Counted from the stretch's first letter, positions 17,443 to 25,998 are shown. The stretch is DNA of 36,607 nt from Acidilobaceae archaeon (GCA_027080775.1 JALWPV010000080.1:1-36607), one strand, 5' to 3'. The notes: generated from the letters alone by a model not told the origin. Program-made: numbers and translations.

Positions 17443-19743
17443 TTAGCCGCTCGCGAAGAGGCTAGTGACCTGGCTCGGGTTTGTGGTCTCTATGTACTTG
17501 AGTAGGCTGAAGTGGGTTCCACCGTATAGTAGCGGGCCGGCGTAGTCGTCTGGGTCGAGGTAGTCTGGGGCCCAGCCTATTATGTAGACGTCGAAGTCTC
17601 CCTTCTCGGTCCTGTCGAGTAGCGTTGGCCAGTCTAGGCCCCTAACGGTGACCTTGAAGCCCAGCTGGCCCCAGATCGTCTGAAGGTAGCTTGCGACCTT
17701 CATACGCTGGGAGTTGCCCGTGTTGTACCAGATCTCGAAGCTGTACTTGCTCGGGTTTATGCCCGCCTTCTGCAGTAGCTCTCTAGCCTTGGCTAGGTTG
17801 AAGGTGTACTTTATCACTATGTTATCGTTGTGGCCGGGGAAGCCTGTGGGTAGGACTCCGTAGAGCCTGGCCAGGTAGCCGCTGTAGACGTCCTGGTTTA
17901 TCTGCGGGAATGGTATGGCGTACATTAGGGCCTGCCTGACGAGGGTGTTATTGAAGGGCGCCTTCATGCAGTTGAGCACTATGTAGACTATGTCGGGTGT
18001 TATGCCTCCAGTGTAGGCCCTGATCTTGAAGCTCGTGCCGGGGTACTTCGTGCCGTTCACGTCCTTTATCCTGGTGAGTGGTACGACGCCCGTGTCGGCC
18101 TCCCCGCTCTTGATTATCTGTATCCTAGAGTTCGCGTCATTGTTTATCAGGTATATCACTATCTTGTGCTTGGGCACGCCGTTGGAGCCGTAGGGGGCGG
18201 TGCTCCAGAGTGTCCTGTTCCAGTAGTACGGGTTGTACTCGAGTACTATGTAGGCGCCGCGCTTGTACTCCTTAACGTAGTAGGGCCCGGTGCCCACGGG
18301 GTACTTGTGCATGAGTAGGTGCGTCGGCTCCTGGTCGCCGGTGCCTATGTACTTGGCCCAGGCTGCGGGGTTCTTGCCGTAGTCGCTGTCCTTGAGTGCG
18401 GCCTGGTACTTGTCTAGGCCGAGGCCCTTGGAGTACTCGAAGACGTACTTCATAGGTATGACGGAGGCGAAGGGGTCGGTTAGTATGCTGAGTATGGCCC
18501 CGTAGGGCTGGTACAGCTTGAGCATGACGACCCCAGCCGTCTTGCCGCTGTAGCCGTAGAAGCTGAGCAGCTGGCTCAGGCTCGTGGGCTCTATCTTCTT
18601 ACCCTCATACTCGGCGACCAGTCCTCCCTTGGAGAGTACCTGGTTGAACTCCGACTCGCTCAGCACCTTGCTGGCGTTCACGTTGACGAACGCCGTTATC
18701 ATCCAGCTCGGGTCTAGGTTGAGCCTCGCGATCCTCCATATGCTGAAGAGGACGTCCACAGCCGTTATGTCGTAGGTCTTATTGTGCCACGGATCATAAG
18801 CCTTGACGCCGCCCCTAATGACGAAGTACCACGTCGTGCCGCTCTTGTCGTGGACCCACGCCACGGCTAGGTCGGGCTTTATGTGCTCGGTGTCACTCTT
18901 CCAGTAGGTCACCAGGGTGTCGCCTATGTTGTGCCATATGGCCCAGCCGAAGGTCTCGTAGTCAGCCGCGGGGTCGAAGGTGTCGGGCCACCCGATATCT
19001 GCTATAACATAAGTTGTGGCGTTGTTGTAGTAGCTGCCTATGCCCAGGGATAGGCTGGGGGCGTTAGAGTCCTCCCAGAGGAGGTCGTACCTCTCGGCCA
19101 GGGTGGGGTGGTAGTAGCGGCCGTGGAGCCAGTTCCACTCCACGCGCACGAGCTTGTACTGGCCCAGCCAGAGGATGGGTACCTCGTAGTTGCTGAGCTT
19201 GTATACGGCCTCGTAGAGCTGCTCCCTGATGAAGGGGTCTGTAGCCTTCCTAGCTGCGAGTATGAGGGCGTCTATAGTGTAGTTCCTGTAGAAGGCCGGG
19301 TCGACGGAGGTGAAGCCCTCCAGCTGCGAGACGGGCTTCGTAGCGGTCTTGTTGACCTCGTAGACGACGGCTATTATTGGCTTGCCCGACGGGAGGCTCG
19401 GCACCCTAGCCCCCTTAGGCCCTACTACAACGACGGCCTTGCTTGTCTCTATTACTAGCGCAGTCGGCCCCTTGAAGGTTGTAGTGGTTGCAGGTGTGCC
19501 CGTAGCCGTGGGTGATGACGTGGTCTGGGTTGGAGTTGAGGTCGCCGCCGGAGTACTTGTGGCGGCTGGCGTCGTAGTTGTAGTGGGTGTGGTGGTCGTG
19601 GTAGCCTTCGACTTGCCGTGCCAGGCATAATACGCCGCCACGGCCCCTATGATTATTATTATAACGATTATCGTCGCGGCCGCGGCTGTTGACATGCTCC
19701 TAGAACGAGAGCGCCTACGCGCCAAGGCGGCATCACGCTCCAC
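17443..19743 (-). CDS. extracellular solute-binding protein, family 5 (oligopeptide binding)
   Basis: This is the receptor of the peptide ABC importer, 766 residues. A basic N-terminus (RRRSRSRS) is followed by one hydrophobic helix (about residues 19-40), then a Thr/Pro/Ala-rich linker (about 47-92) of the kind that holds archaeal binding proteins off the membrane and is often glycosylated. The SBP_bac_5 fold covers about 220-755, with WPDTFDPAADYETFGWAIWHNI and HLLMHKYPVGTGPYYVKEYKRG-like motifs. The GTG at 19743 is favoured because the TATA box lies about 35 bases upstream. The ATG at codon 17 (19695) is an alternative. It is the first gene of a minus-strand operon with both permeases and both ATPases. 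Peptide specificity is inferred from the family. Confidence 0.93.
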   Translation of the reverse strand: MERDAALARRRSRSRSMSTAAAATIIVIIIIIGAVAAYYAWHGKSKATTTTTPTTTTTPAATSTPAATSTPTQTTSSPTATGTPATTTTFKGPTALVIETSKAVVVVGPKGARVPSLPSGKPIIAVVYEVNKTATKPVSQLEGFTSVDPAFYRNYTIDALILAARKATDPFIREQLYEAVYKLSNYEVPILWLGQYKLVRVEWNWLHGRYYHPTLAERYDLLWEDSNAPSLSLGIGSYYNNATTYVIADIGWPDTFDPAADYETFGWAIWHNIGDTLVTYWKSDTEHIKPDLAVAWVHDKSGTTWYFVIRGGVKAYDPWHNKTYDITAVDVLFSIWRIARLNLDPSWMITAFVNVNASKVLSESEFNQVLSKGGLVAEYEGKKIEPTSLSQLLSFYGYSGKTAGVVMLKLYQPYGAILSILTDPFASVIPMKYVFEYSKGLGLDKYQAALKDSDYGKNPAAWAKYIGTGDQEPTHLLMHKYPVGTGPYYVKEYKRGAYIVLEYNPYYWNRTLWSTAPYGSNGVPKHKIVIYLINNDANSRIQIIKSGEADTGVVPLTRIKDVNGTKYPGTSFKIRAYTGGITPDIVYIVLNCMKAPFNNTLVRQALMYAIPFPQINQDVYSGYLARLYGVLPTGFPGHNDNIVIKYTFNLAKARELLQKAGINPSKYSFEIWYNTGNSQRMKVASYLQTIWGQLGFKVTVRGLDWPTLLDRTEKGDFDVYIIGWAPDYLDPDDYAGPLLYGGTHFSLLKYIETTNPSQVTSLFASG

Positions 19744-19772
19744 TTATCTCGCGTGGAACGATCTAGGGGTGG

Positions 19773-19786
19773 GGATATATTATAAC
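19773..19786. promoter_or_regulatory. AT-rich TATA region, probably bidirectional
   Basis: An uninterrupted AT stretch reads TTATAATATATCC on the minus strand, correctly placed for the binding-protein operon (GTG 19743). The plus-strand reading (ATATATTATAA) could serve the gene starting at 19830. Confidence 0.6.
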
Positions 19787-19829
19787 TTTACCCGTCACCA
19801 GCGCTCCAAGGACCCGAGGGCTGGGAGGC

Positions 19830-20348
19830 TTGAAGCTGGAGGTGGCGGTCCCCTATAATAAGGTGAGGCTAAGCGACAGGCTCGTGGGACTCGACGCCCA
19901 CTTCTGGGGCCGCGTCGCGGTCAATGCTAGGCTCGTGCTCCTCGTAAGGCCCGCCTCCGCCCTCTCGGGGGAGCCGCCCCGGGGGCCCCTTAGGGCGCTG
20001 AGGAGTAGGGTGGGGTTCGCTGAGCAGATCGCGGACCTCAAGAGCCTCCGGGGAGGCATGGCTAGGTGGGCCTCGAGGCATGCCAGGTGGAAGCTCAAGC
20101 GCCTCCTATACCCGGCCCGCGAGCCCCCCGGGGGCTGGGAGTACGCCTACGCCTCCAGGATAGTAGGCCTCCTAGACCTGGATCACGCTGAGCCCCTCGG
20201 CGCCGCCTGGCTGCCTGTGACATTCGACGTCGACGCTAGGAGAGCCGTGGTGGGCGGCTCAACGGACAAGCTCTACACTTGGCTCCTAGAGAAGGATCCC
20301 GAGTTCAGGAGGAGCGTGGCCCAGCTAGCCCGGGGCGCAGACTCATAG
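19830..20348 (+). CDS. conserved-looking hypothetical protein
   Basis: The protein has 172 residues, is soluble and is rich in Arg (a cluster GGMARWASRHARWKLKRLL at about residues 74-92). No motif that I recognise. The sequence has the codon use of its neighbours and no shadowing by a better frame, so it is probably real. The start is the TTG at 19830, just after GGGAGG, but spacing to that ribosome-binding site is very short, so a nearby start is possible. It shares the AT-rich promoter region with the divergent peptide-transport operon. Confidence 0.6.
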   Translation: MKLEVAVPYNKVRLSDRLVGLDAHFWGRVAVNARLVLLVRPASALSGEPPRGPLRALRSRVGFAEQIADLKSLRGGMARWASRHARWKLKRLLYPAREPPGGWEYAYASRIVGLLDLDHAEPLGAAWLPVTFDVDARRAVVGGSTDKLYTWLLEKDPEFRRSVAQLARGADS

Positions 20349-20407
20349 TGCCGGGTTCTCTAGACCAGCGCACTTATCCTACGGTCTACCCCCGAGTGCT
20401 TCGGGGC

Positions 20408-20695
20408 ATGAGGCGCTTGAGGGTCACGGTGCTCTTCGTCCAGGAACTCATAAGACTAGCGGGCGGCCACAAGGCGGTCTACGAGCTACCCGAGGGCTCC
20501 CGGGTCGCGGACCTCCTAGAGAGGCTCCCCGAGGGCGTCAAGAAGCTAGTCTACGACCCGGCGAGGAGGGAGCTACGCTGGCCCTCCATGGTGCTGGTCA
20601 ACGGTAGGAGGATAGAATTCCTCCAGGGCCTCGACACCCCCCTGAGGGATGGTGACGTAGTCCTAGTGTCGCCGAGGGCCCTCTTCGTGGTCTAG
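20408..20695 (+). CDS. ThiS/MoaD-like beta-grasp protein without C-terminal GG
   Basis: A 95-residue ubiquitin-fold protein. It begins RLRVTVLFVQELIRLAGG, has the middle helix SRVADLLERLPEGV and the typical VLVNGRR...LRDGDVVLVSP end of sulfur-carrier proteins. These donate sulfur for thiamine, molybdopterin/tungstopterin or tRNA thiolation through a C-terminal Gly-Gly. Here the chain ends SPRALFVV, so the Gly-Gly is missing and adenylation/thiocarboxylation is not expected. The ATG at 20408 was chosen over a longer frame from 20279 that overlaps the upstream gene. An AT-rich ACTTATCC near 20369 may be its promoter. It may be a regulatory or structural beta-grasp protein. Confidence 0.7.
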   Translation: MRRLRVTVLFVQELIRLAGGHKAVYELPEGSRVADLLERLPEGVKKLVYDPARRELRWPSMVLVNGRRIEFLQGLDTPLRDGDVVLVSPRALFVV

Positions 20696-20702
20696 ACCCC
20701 TC

Positions 20703-20710
20703 TTATATCC
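20703..20710 (+). promoter_or_regulatory. TATA box for HIT gene
   Basis: TTATATCC lies just after the stop of the beta-grasp gene and 50-100 bases before the two possible HIT starts. Confidence 0.45.
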
Positions 20711-20807
20711 CCGATCCCCGGTGGGGCCTGGGGGATGAGGACATGCACCTCCACCGATGGGTGACGAGATCAGCCTGGCCCCGACCCTGCCCCGGGGGTG
20801 TAGATGC

Positions 20808-21257
20808 TTGGGTGGGTGCGTGTTCTGCAATATAGTCCGGGGGGTCGAGGAGGCTTACAGGGTCTACGAGGACGACGTGGTTGTCGTGATCCTTGATAAG
20901 TACCCCGTCTCCGAGGGGCACCTGCTAGTCATAACTAGGAGGCACTACCGGGGCGTCGAGGACGCCGAGCCGCGGGCTGCGGCCCACGCCTTCACGGTGG
21001 CCTCGGCTCTAGCCAGGATCTACAGGGAGCGCCTCGGGGCTCCGGGGGTGAACGTGGTGACCAACTCGGGGCGCCCCGCTGGCCAGGTGATATTCCACTT
21101 CCACGTCCACGTCATACCCAGGTGGCACTCCGGCGGCCCCATGTGGAGCCCCAGGCACACCCTAACCCCCGGGGAGGCGGAGAGGGTCACCTCCAGGCTC
21201 AAGCCGCACCTCGGCCTCGTCTCGGAGTACCTCTCGAGGGCCGGGCTCGGCGATTAG
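20808..21257 (+). CDS. HIT family nucleotide hydrolase/transferase
   Basis: A small (149-residue) histidine-triad protein that hydrolyses nucleoside phosphoramidates or dinucleotides. The triad is His97-Phe-His99-Val-His101, in HFHVHVIPRW. An N-terminal CVFCNIVRG is the CxxC opening of the HIT domain. The TTG start at 20808 has GGGGGTG seven bases upstream and gives the family's usual length. The ATG at 20757 would add 17 residues without a ribosome-binding site but is closer to the TATA box. Its stop overlaps the end of the convergent radical SAM gene by four bases. Its physiological substrate is unknown. Confidence 0.9.
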   Translation: MGGCVFCNIVRGVEEAYRVYEDDVVVVILDKYPVSEGHLLVITRRHYRGVEDAEPRAAAHAFTVASALARIYRERLGAPGVNVVTNSGRPAGQVIFHFHVHVIPRWHSGGPMWSPRHTLTPGEAERVTSRLKPHLGLVSEYLSRAGLGD

Positions 21258-22363
21258 AGGGGCTCGGCCAGGTAGATCCCGTCCCTATCAGCGGTTATCC
21301 TAGCCCTAACCCTGGCCCCGGGCTCTAGAGCGGCGCCCCCGGGGGCTCTGAGTGTGACTATCCTCTCGAGGTCTAGGGTGACGGCGGTTAGGTGCCCCCG
21401 GATCCAGCCGGGCGCAGCCACTAGGAGCCCCACCCTCGAGCCCCTCCGCAGGGGCTCCGGGGTCCTTGGGGCCCTCTTCATGCCCCACTCCTCCATGCTC
21501 CAGGCAACCCTAAGCCCCGTCTCGGCCTCGAGCCTCTTGAGCCTCCGCCAGAACTCCCGCCAGCCCATCTCCCTGGCGCCCCGGGGCTTCCTGCCGTAGC
21601 GGTGCCTGTTGTACTTCTGGATCGTCACGGGGGGCCACCTCTTGCCGGCCCCTATCCTGTAGGCCCACTCCACCACCTCAACCACGTCCTCATCGTTGAG
21701 GCCGGGCACCCAGACGGGAGTGACGTGGAGGTCTATGCCCGTCTCCCTGGCAATGTACTCCGCCGCCCTCCTAACCCTCTCAACATCGAACCAGGGCGTG
21801 CCCGTGAGCCTCCTAGCCTTCTCGGGGTCGAGGGTGTCTATGCTAAGGTTCACCCTATCGAGGCCAGCCTCCTCCAGCCTCTCTATGAGGCGCCTCGAGA
21901 GCGCCCAGCCGTGGGTCTCAACGGCCACCCAGCGTATGCCCGGCTGCGACTTAAGGCTCGATACAAGCTCGACGAGCCTCGGGTAGGCGAAGGGGTCTCC
22001 CACACCGTCTATGAGGGCCTCAACCCACACCCCCTTAGCCGCAGCCACCCTGCCGGCCCACTCGGCTAGCCACAAGGGATCCTCAACGTAGAACTCAGCC
22101 GCCCTCCACCTGCTCCGGGGGCCGGCGTCTACGCTGCAGAAGGCACAGCTGAGCGGGCAGAGGGTCGTGGGCCTCACCTGAAGGACGTTGGTCCCCCTAT
22201 CTATGACCCCGATGAAGACAGCGCCCATTAGGGGCGCCGGCCTCGAGAGGGCCACTAGGGGCCGGCCCCACACCCTCCCCCGCACCCTGAACCCGGCAGC
22301 CTCAAGAGCGGCCTGCCGTGCCTCGACCAACTCCTCCCCAGCCCTCGCTTGGACCCTGTGCAC
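21254..22363 (-). CDS. radical SAM protein with C-terminal TRAM-like domain
   Basis: A 369-residue radical S-adenosylmethionine enzyme of unknown reaction. The Fe-S cluster cysteines are Cys69, Cys73 and Cys76 in LCPLSCAFCSVD, preceded by the archaeal-type VLQVRPTTLC. Barrel motifs include IDGVGDPFAYPRL (the GGE-like position), VNLSIDTLD and LHVTPVWVPGLND. The last 60 residues (VTLDLERIVTLRA, ALEPGARVRARITADRDGIYLAEPL) look like a small beta-barrel RNA-binding TRAM domain. That combination occurs in RNA-modifying radical SAM enzymes, so a tRNA or rRNA substrate is a reasonable inference. GTG at 22363 is the start, with a TATA-like AGTATATTG about 45 bases upstream on the minus strand. Confidence 0.88.
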   Translation of the reverse strand: MHRVQARAGEELVEARQAALEAAGFRVRGRVWGRPLVALSRPAPLMGAVFIGVIDRGTNVLQVRPTTLCPLSCAFCSVDAGPRSRWRAAEFYVEDPLWLAEWAGRVAAAKGVWVEALIDGVGDPFAYPRLVELVSSLKSQPGIRWVAVETHGWALSRRLIERLEEAGLDRVNLSIDTLDPEKARRLTGTPWFDVERVRRAAEYIARETGIDLHVTPVWVPGLNDEDVVEVVEWAYRIGAGKRWPPVTIQKYNRHRYGRKPRGAREMGWREFWRRLKRLEAETGLRVAWSMEEWGMKRAPRTPEPLRRGSRVGLLVAAPGWIRGHLTAVTLDLERIVTLRAPGGAALEPGARVRARITADRDGIYLAEPL

Positions 22364-22457
22364 CCTGGCTGGGAGGGGTATTGTAGGGGATAGTGGCCAC
22401 TAGAATCAATATACTCCCCAAGCGAGGGGTCTCGAGGAAACAGGACAGGTATATCCT

Positions 22458-22462
22458 AAAAA
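22458..22462 (-). terminator. oligo-T terminator after the dehydrogenase/hydratase gene
   Basis: On the minus strand, about 20 bases after the stop of the fusion gene, a pyrimidine-rich tract ends in CTTTTTAGG. A T5 run like this is a typical archaeal terminator. Confidence 0.5.
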
Positions 22463-22483
22463 GTGGGAATGTGGGGGTGGGTG

Positions 22484-24502
22484 TTAGCGGCCCTTGAACT
22501 GTGGCTTCCTCTTGCTGAGGAAGGCTGAGACTCCCTCGGCCACGTCCTCGGTGCTGAAGAGTAGGCCAAACTCGCTGGCCTCTAGGGCTAGGCCGGCCCA
22601 GATGTTGCTCTCGAGGCCGTAGTTCACGGCGTACTTGGCGGCCATCAGCGCCAGCGGCGGCTTCTCCGCCAGCTTGAGGGCGAAGGCCCTGGCCTCCTGC
22701 TCGAGGCGCTCGGGCGGCACGACCTTCTCGACTAGGCCTATCCTGTAGGCCTCGGTTGCCGGTATCATGTCACCGGTGTAGATCAGCTCCTTGGCCTTGG
22801 CCCTGCCGACTAGCCTGGAGAGCCTCTGGGTGCCGCCGGCGCCGGGTATGAAGCCCAGGTTTATCTCGGGCTGGCCCAGCATGGCGGTCTCGGAGGCTAT
22901 CCTGAAGTCGGCGCTCATCGCTATCTCGAGGCCGCCGCCTAGCGTGTAGCCGTTCAGCGCTGCGATCACGGGCTTGGTGTAGTACTCTATCTTGAGGGTC
23001 AGCTCCTGGAAGCGCCTCGAGAATATGGCCGCCTTCACCGGGGTTACGCCTGCGAAGGCTGTCACGTCGGCCCCGGCGCTGAAGGCCCTGCCAGCGCCCG
23101 TTAGTATCACGACCCTGACGTCCTCCATCTCCTCGAGCTCGTCGAGGGCCTCGCCCAGCTCCTTTATCATCTTGGGGCTTATGGCGTTGAGCCTCTCCGG
23201 CCTGTTTAGTATTATCCAGGCTATCGGCTTCTCGAGGCGTATGAGTATGGTCTCCTTCTTTATCTCCTCGACGGGCCTGTACTCCTTGAAGCCCTTACCG
23301 ACCTTCCTGCCGAGCCTGCCCTCCTCGACCATCTTCACTAGGAGCGGGTCGGGCTCGTACTCCTCGAAGCCGGTCTCCTCCTTCAGCTTCTTCAGCGTCT
23401 CAACTATCACGTCGATCCCTATCTCGTCGGCGTAGTCGCTCACGCCCTTGGGCCAGCCGAGGCCCAGCATGACGGCCTTGTCTATGTCCTCGAGGGTGGC
23501 GACCTCGTTCCTGATCAGCCAGGCCGCCTCGTTGATAGCGGGGGCTATGAGGCGTACGTGGTCAACCTTCTCGCCGGCCTCCTTGGGTATCTTAGGCCTG
23601 ACGTACTTGCCGGGGGCGGGGTACTCGTAGAAGCCCTTCCCGGTCTTCATGCCGAGCTCCTTCTTCTCGTACTTCTCCTTGAAGAGCGGGCACCCTGTTA
23701 TCTTGAAGCCGCGCTCGATCATGGCCTGGAACACGAGGTAGAACACGTCTATGCCGCTGTAGTCGGCTAGCTCGAAGGCGCCCATGGGGAAGCCCAGCTT
23801 GTAGCGGACAGCGCTGTCGACCTCCACGACACTGGCCTGGCCCCTGGCGACCATCCAGCAGGCCTCGTTGAGGAACCTGGCTAGTATCCTGTTCACGATG
23901 AAGCCGGGCACGTCCTTCTTGACTACCACGGGCTGCTTCCCGAACTTCTTGGCTAGCTCGTAGACCGTCTTCACGGTCTCATCGCTGGTCTTCTCGCCCT
24001 TGATTATCTCCACGAGCGGCATGAGGGGCGGCGGGTTGAAGAAGTGCATCCCCACTACCCTCTCGGGCCTCTTGGTGGCGGCCGCTATCTCGGTGATTGG
24101 CAGGCTGCTCGTGTTGGTCGCGAGTATGGCGTGCTCCGGCATGTGCTCGTCCGCGAACTTGAAGAGCTGCTGCTTGAGGTCGAGCCTCTCGGGTATGGCC
24201 TCTATCATCATGTCGGAGTCCTTTAGGGCTGCCGCGAACTCCTCGGTGTACTTGCCGTCCTTGAGGTTCACGACCGGCTTAATCCTGGCCATGACGGCGT
24301 CAACTGTCTCGCGGAGCTGGCCCTTCTCGCTGAGCTTGCTGAGGCTCCACCTAATCTTCTCGAGGGCATTCTTCAGTATCTCATCGCTGATATCTGCTAG
24401 GTACACCTCGTAGCCAGCCATAGCGGCGACCTCAGCTATACCATGGCCCATGGTGCCGGCGCCTACGACGGCTATCTTCTTGATCTTCTCCACTCCAGAC
24501 AT
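22484..24502 (-). CDS. bifunctional 3-hydroxyacyl-CoA dehydrogenase / enoyl-CoA hydratase
   Basis: A fusion of two consecutive enzymes that interconvert enoyl-CoA, (S)-3-hydroxyacyl-CoA and 3-oxoacyl-CoA. The length (672 residues) and order match the crotonyl-CoA hydratase/3-hydroxybutyryl-CoA dehydrogenase of crenarchaeal 4-hydroxybutyrate cycles. The NAD site is VVGAGTMGHGIAEVA near the N-terminus. The dehydrogenase catalytic His lies in GMHFFNPPPLMP. A second C-terminal dehydrogenase domain follows (about 290-385). The hydratase domain occupies about 405-665, with NGYTLGGGLEIAMSAD and GQPEINLGFIPGAGG, so both catalytic glutamates are present. ATG 24502 has GGGGTG upstream; a frame open to 24523 adds seven unlikely residues. 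Whether it serves CO2 fixation, acetoacetyl-CoA formation or fatty acid oxidation needs the rest of the genome. Confidence 0.95.
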   Translation of the reverse strand: MSGVEKIKKIAVVGAGTMGHGIAEVAAMAGYEVYLADISDEILKNALEKIRWSLSKLSEKGQLRETVDAVMARIKPVVNLKDGKYTEEFAAALKDSDMMIEAIPERLDLKQQLFKFADEHMPEHAILATNTSSLPITEIAAATKRPERVVGMHFFNPPPLMPLVEIIKGEKTSDETVKTVYELAKKFGKQPVVVKKDVPGFIVNRILARFLNEACWMVARGQASVVEVDSAVRYKLGFPMGAFELADYSGIDVFYLVFQAMIERGFKITGCPLFKEKYEKKELGMKTGKGFYEYPAPGKYVRPKIPKEAGEKVDHVRLIAPAINEAAWLIRNEVATLEDIDKAVMLGLGWPKGVSDYADEIGIDVIVETLKKLKEETGFEEYEPDPLLVKMVEEGRLGRKVGKGFKEYRPVEEIKKETILIRLEKPIAWIILNRPERLNAISPKMIKELGEALDELEEMEDVRVVILTGAGRAFSAGADVTAFAGVTPVKAAIFSRRFQELTLKIEYYTKPVIAALNGYTLGGGLEIAMSADFRIASETAMLGQPEINLGFIPGAGGTQRLSRLVGRAKAKELIYTGDMIPATEAYRIGLVEKVVPPERLEQEARAFALKLAEKPPLALMAAKYAVNYGLESNIWAGLALEASEFGLLFSTEDVAEGVSAFLSKRKPQFKGR

Positions 24503-24594
24503 AGGAGGCACCCCACGCCACAACTACAACGGGGGCACGGGGGTTAATCATTGACACACCCGGGAGAGGGGGAGTCAGAGCCAAGGGGATACCC

Positions 24595-24600
24595 TTAAAA
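24595..24600 (+). promoter_or_regulatory. TATA box, leaderless gene
   Basis: TTAAAA lies 22-27 bases before ATG 24622, which would place the transcription start at the start codon. The opposite-strand fusion gene has its own TATA-like GATTAACC near 24540-24548. Confidence 0.6.
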
Positions 24601-24621
24601 CCCCCGGAGCCGGCGGCGCCC

Positions 24622-24897
24622 ATGGGGTGCGTAAGAGTGAGCGACTACATACAGAAGGTAATCGAGGCCGTGAGGCCCAAGCTCTCCGAGTACGGGCTCA
24701 AGCTCCTCCCCAGGGGCAAGAATAGCTTCAGCCTCATCCGCGGCACCACGATAGTCATGACGGTCAGGGACGCTGGCGAGATAGTGGAGCTCTCGTATAA
24801 GAGTAAGAAGTACACCTACGACAAGTGGTACACCAAGCCAGAGCACCTAACAGCGATGATACTAAACGTCCTCGAGCACCAAGAGAAGCAGCAGTAA
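24622..24897 (+). CDS. small basic protein, unknown function
   Basis: A 91-residue soluble protein. It starts with a helix (YIQKVIEAVRPKLSEYGLKLL), then has a beta-rich middle (NSFSLIRGTTIVMTVRDAGEIVELSY) and a C-terminal helix ending in EHQEKQQ. I do not recognise the family. The TATA box supports leaderless translation from ATG 24622. GTG 24637 (MSDYIQKV) is an alternative. It is monocistronic or the first gene before the threonine-synthase-like gene. Confidence 0.6.
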   Translation: MGCVRVSDYIQKVIEAVRPKLSEYGLKLLPRGKNSFSLIRGTTIVMTVRDAGEIVELSYKSKKYTYDKWYTKPEHLTAMILNVLEHQEKQQ

Positions 24898-24984
24898 CCC
24901 GACCCCGACCCCACCCACGGGGGCCCGGGGGGCCACGCTCTTTAGACCAAGCCTTAGCCTGCCGGGATCCCCCCGGGGAGCTGC

Positions 24985-25998
24985 TTGGAGGCCCCGCGCC
25001 TCTACTGCCCGGCCTGCGGCTACGAGCTACCCCCGGGGAGCTACAGGCACCGATGCCCCCGCTGCGGCCGCCCCCTCGAGATCCTGGGCAGCTTCGAGTG
25101 GCCCCGCCTCCTGGGCGAGGGGGAGACCCCGGTAGTCGAGTATACCAGGGGAGGCTCTAGGGTAGCCTTCAAGCTGGAGTACCTCAACCCCACGGGCAGC
25201 TTCAAGGACCGGGGCGCGGCTGCGAGCCTCTACCACGCGAGGCTCCTAGGCTACGAGTGCGTCGTCGAGGACTCCAGCGGCAACGCTGGCCTGGCGGTGG
25301 CGGCCTACGCAGCCAGGCTCGGCTTGAGGGCGAGGATCCACACCTACAGGGGTGCTGGGAGGGGGAAGAAGGCCCTCATACGCTCCCTCGGGGCGGTGCT
25401 CGTGGAGTGGCCCACGAGGGCCGACGCCGCCCGAGCCGCCGAGGCCGAGGCCGGGGAGTGCTACTATGTGGCGCACTCGTGGAGCCCGATCTTCATAGAG
25501 GGGGTCTCTACCATAGCGGGCGAGCTAGGCGCCTATAGGGACTGGGACTTCATAGTCCCCGCCTCCAGTGGGACGCTACTCCTCGGCCTCTGGAGGGGCG
25601 CCCTGAGGAGGGGGTGGAGGCCCAGGCTCATAGTGGTGCAGGCGGCCGAGGCGGCGAGCCTCCTCGGGAGGGTGAGGCTCCTAGCCAGGGCTGGGGGGCC
25701 GACTAGCAGGTTGGCGGACGCCCTCGTGCTAAGGGACCCGCCTAGGCTCGATGAGATGGCGAGGGCCGTGAGGGAGAGCGGCGGGGGCCTCGTGGTGGTC
25801 GGCGATGAGGCAATAAGGGAGGCGCTCCGCGATCTCCTATCTATGGGCTTCATAGTCGAGCCGACCTCGGCGGCGGCGTGGGCCGCTTTTAAGGCGCTTC
25901 AGGGGGAGGGGTATGCCCGCGACTCGGTGGTAGTGCTCACAGGTAGCGGCCTGAAGTACGCCGAGGTACTCGAAGTTGAAGCTGGGGAGCACCGCTAA
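24985..25998 (+). CDS. threonine-synthase-like PLP enzyme
   Basis: A fold-type II pyridoxal-phosphate enzyme of 337 residues, most like archaeal threonine synthase, which converts O-phosphohomoserine to threonine. An N-terminal zinc ribbon has Cys8, Cys11, Cys24 and Cys27 (CPACG and CPRCG). The PLP lysine is Lys74 in NPTGSFKDRG. SSGNAGLAVAAYAARLGL binds the phosphate side, and VVLTGSGLKY is the C-terminal cofactor-binding motif. TTG 24985 has GGGGAG four bases upstream. Other family members (cysteate synthase, diaminopropionate ammonia-lyase) are possible; the zinc ribbon and SFKDRG favour threonine synthase or a close paralogue. The 3' end overlaps the next gene by 23 bases. Confidence 0.85.
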   Translation: MEAPRLYCPACGYELPPGSYRHRCPRCGRPLEILGSFEWPRLLGEGETPVVEYTRGGSRVAFKLEYLNPTGSFKDRGAAASLYHARLLGYECVVEDSSGNAGLAVAAYAARLGLRARIHTYRGAGRGKKALIRSLGAVLVEWPTRADAARAAEAEAGECYYVAHSWSPIFIEGVSTIAGELGAYRDWDFIVPASSGTLLLGLWRGALRRGWRPRLIVVQAAEAASLLGRVRLLARAGGPTSRLADALVLRDPPRLDEMARAVRESGGGLVVVGDEAIREALRDLLSMGFIVEPTSAAAWAAFKALQGEGYARDSVVVLTGSGLKYAEVLEVEAGEHR

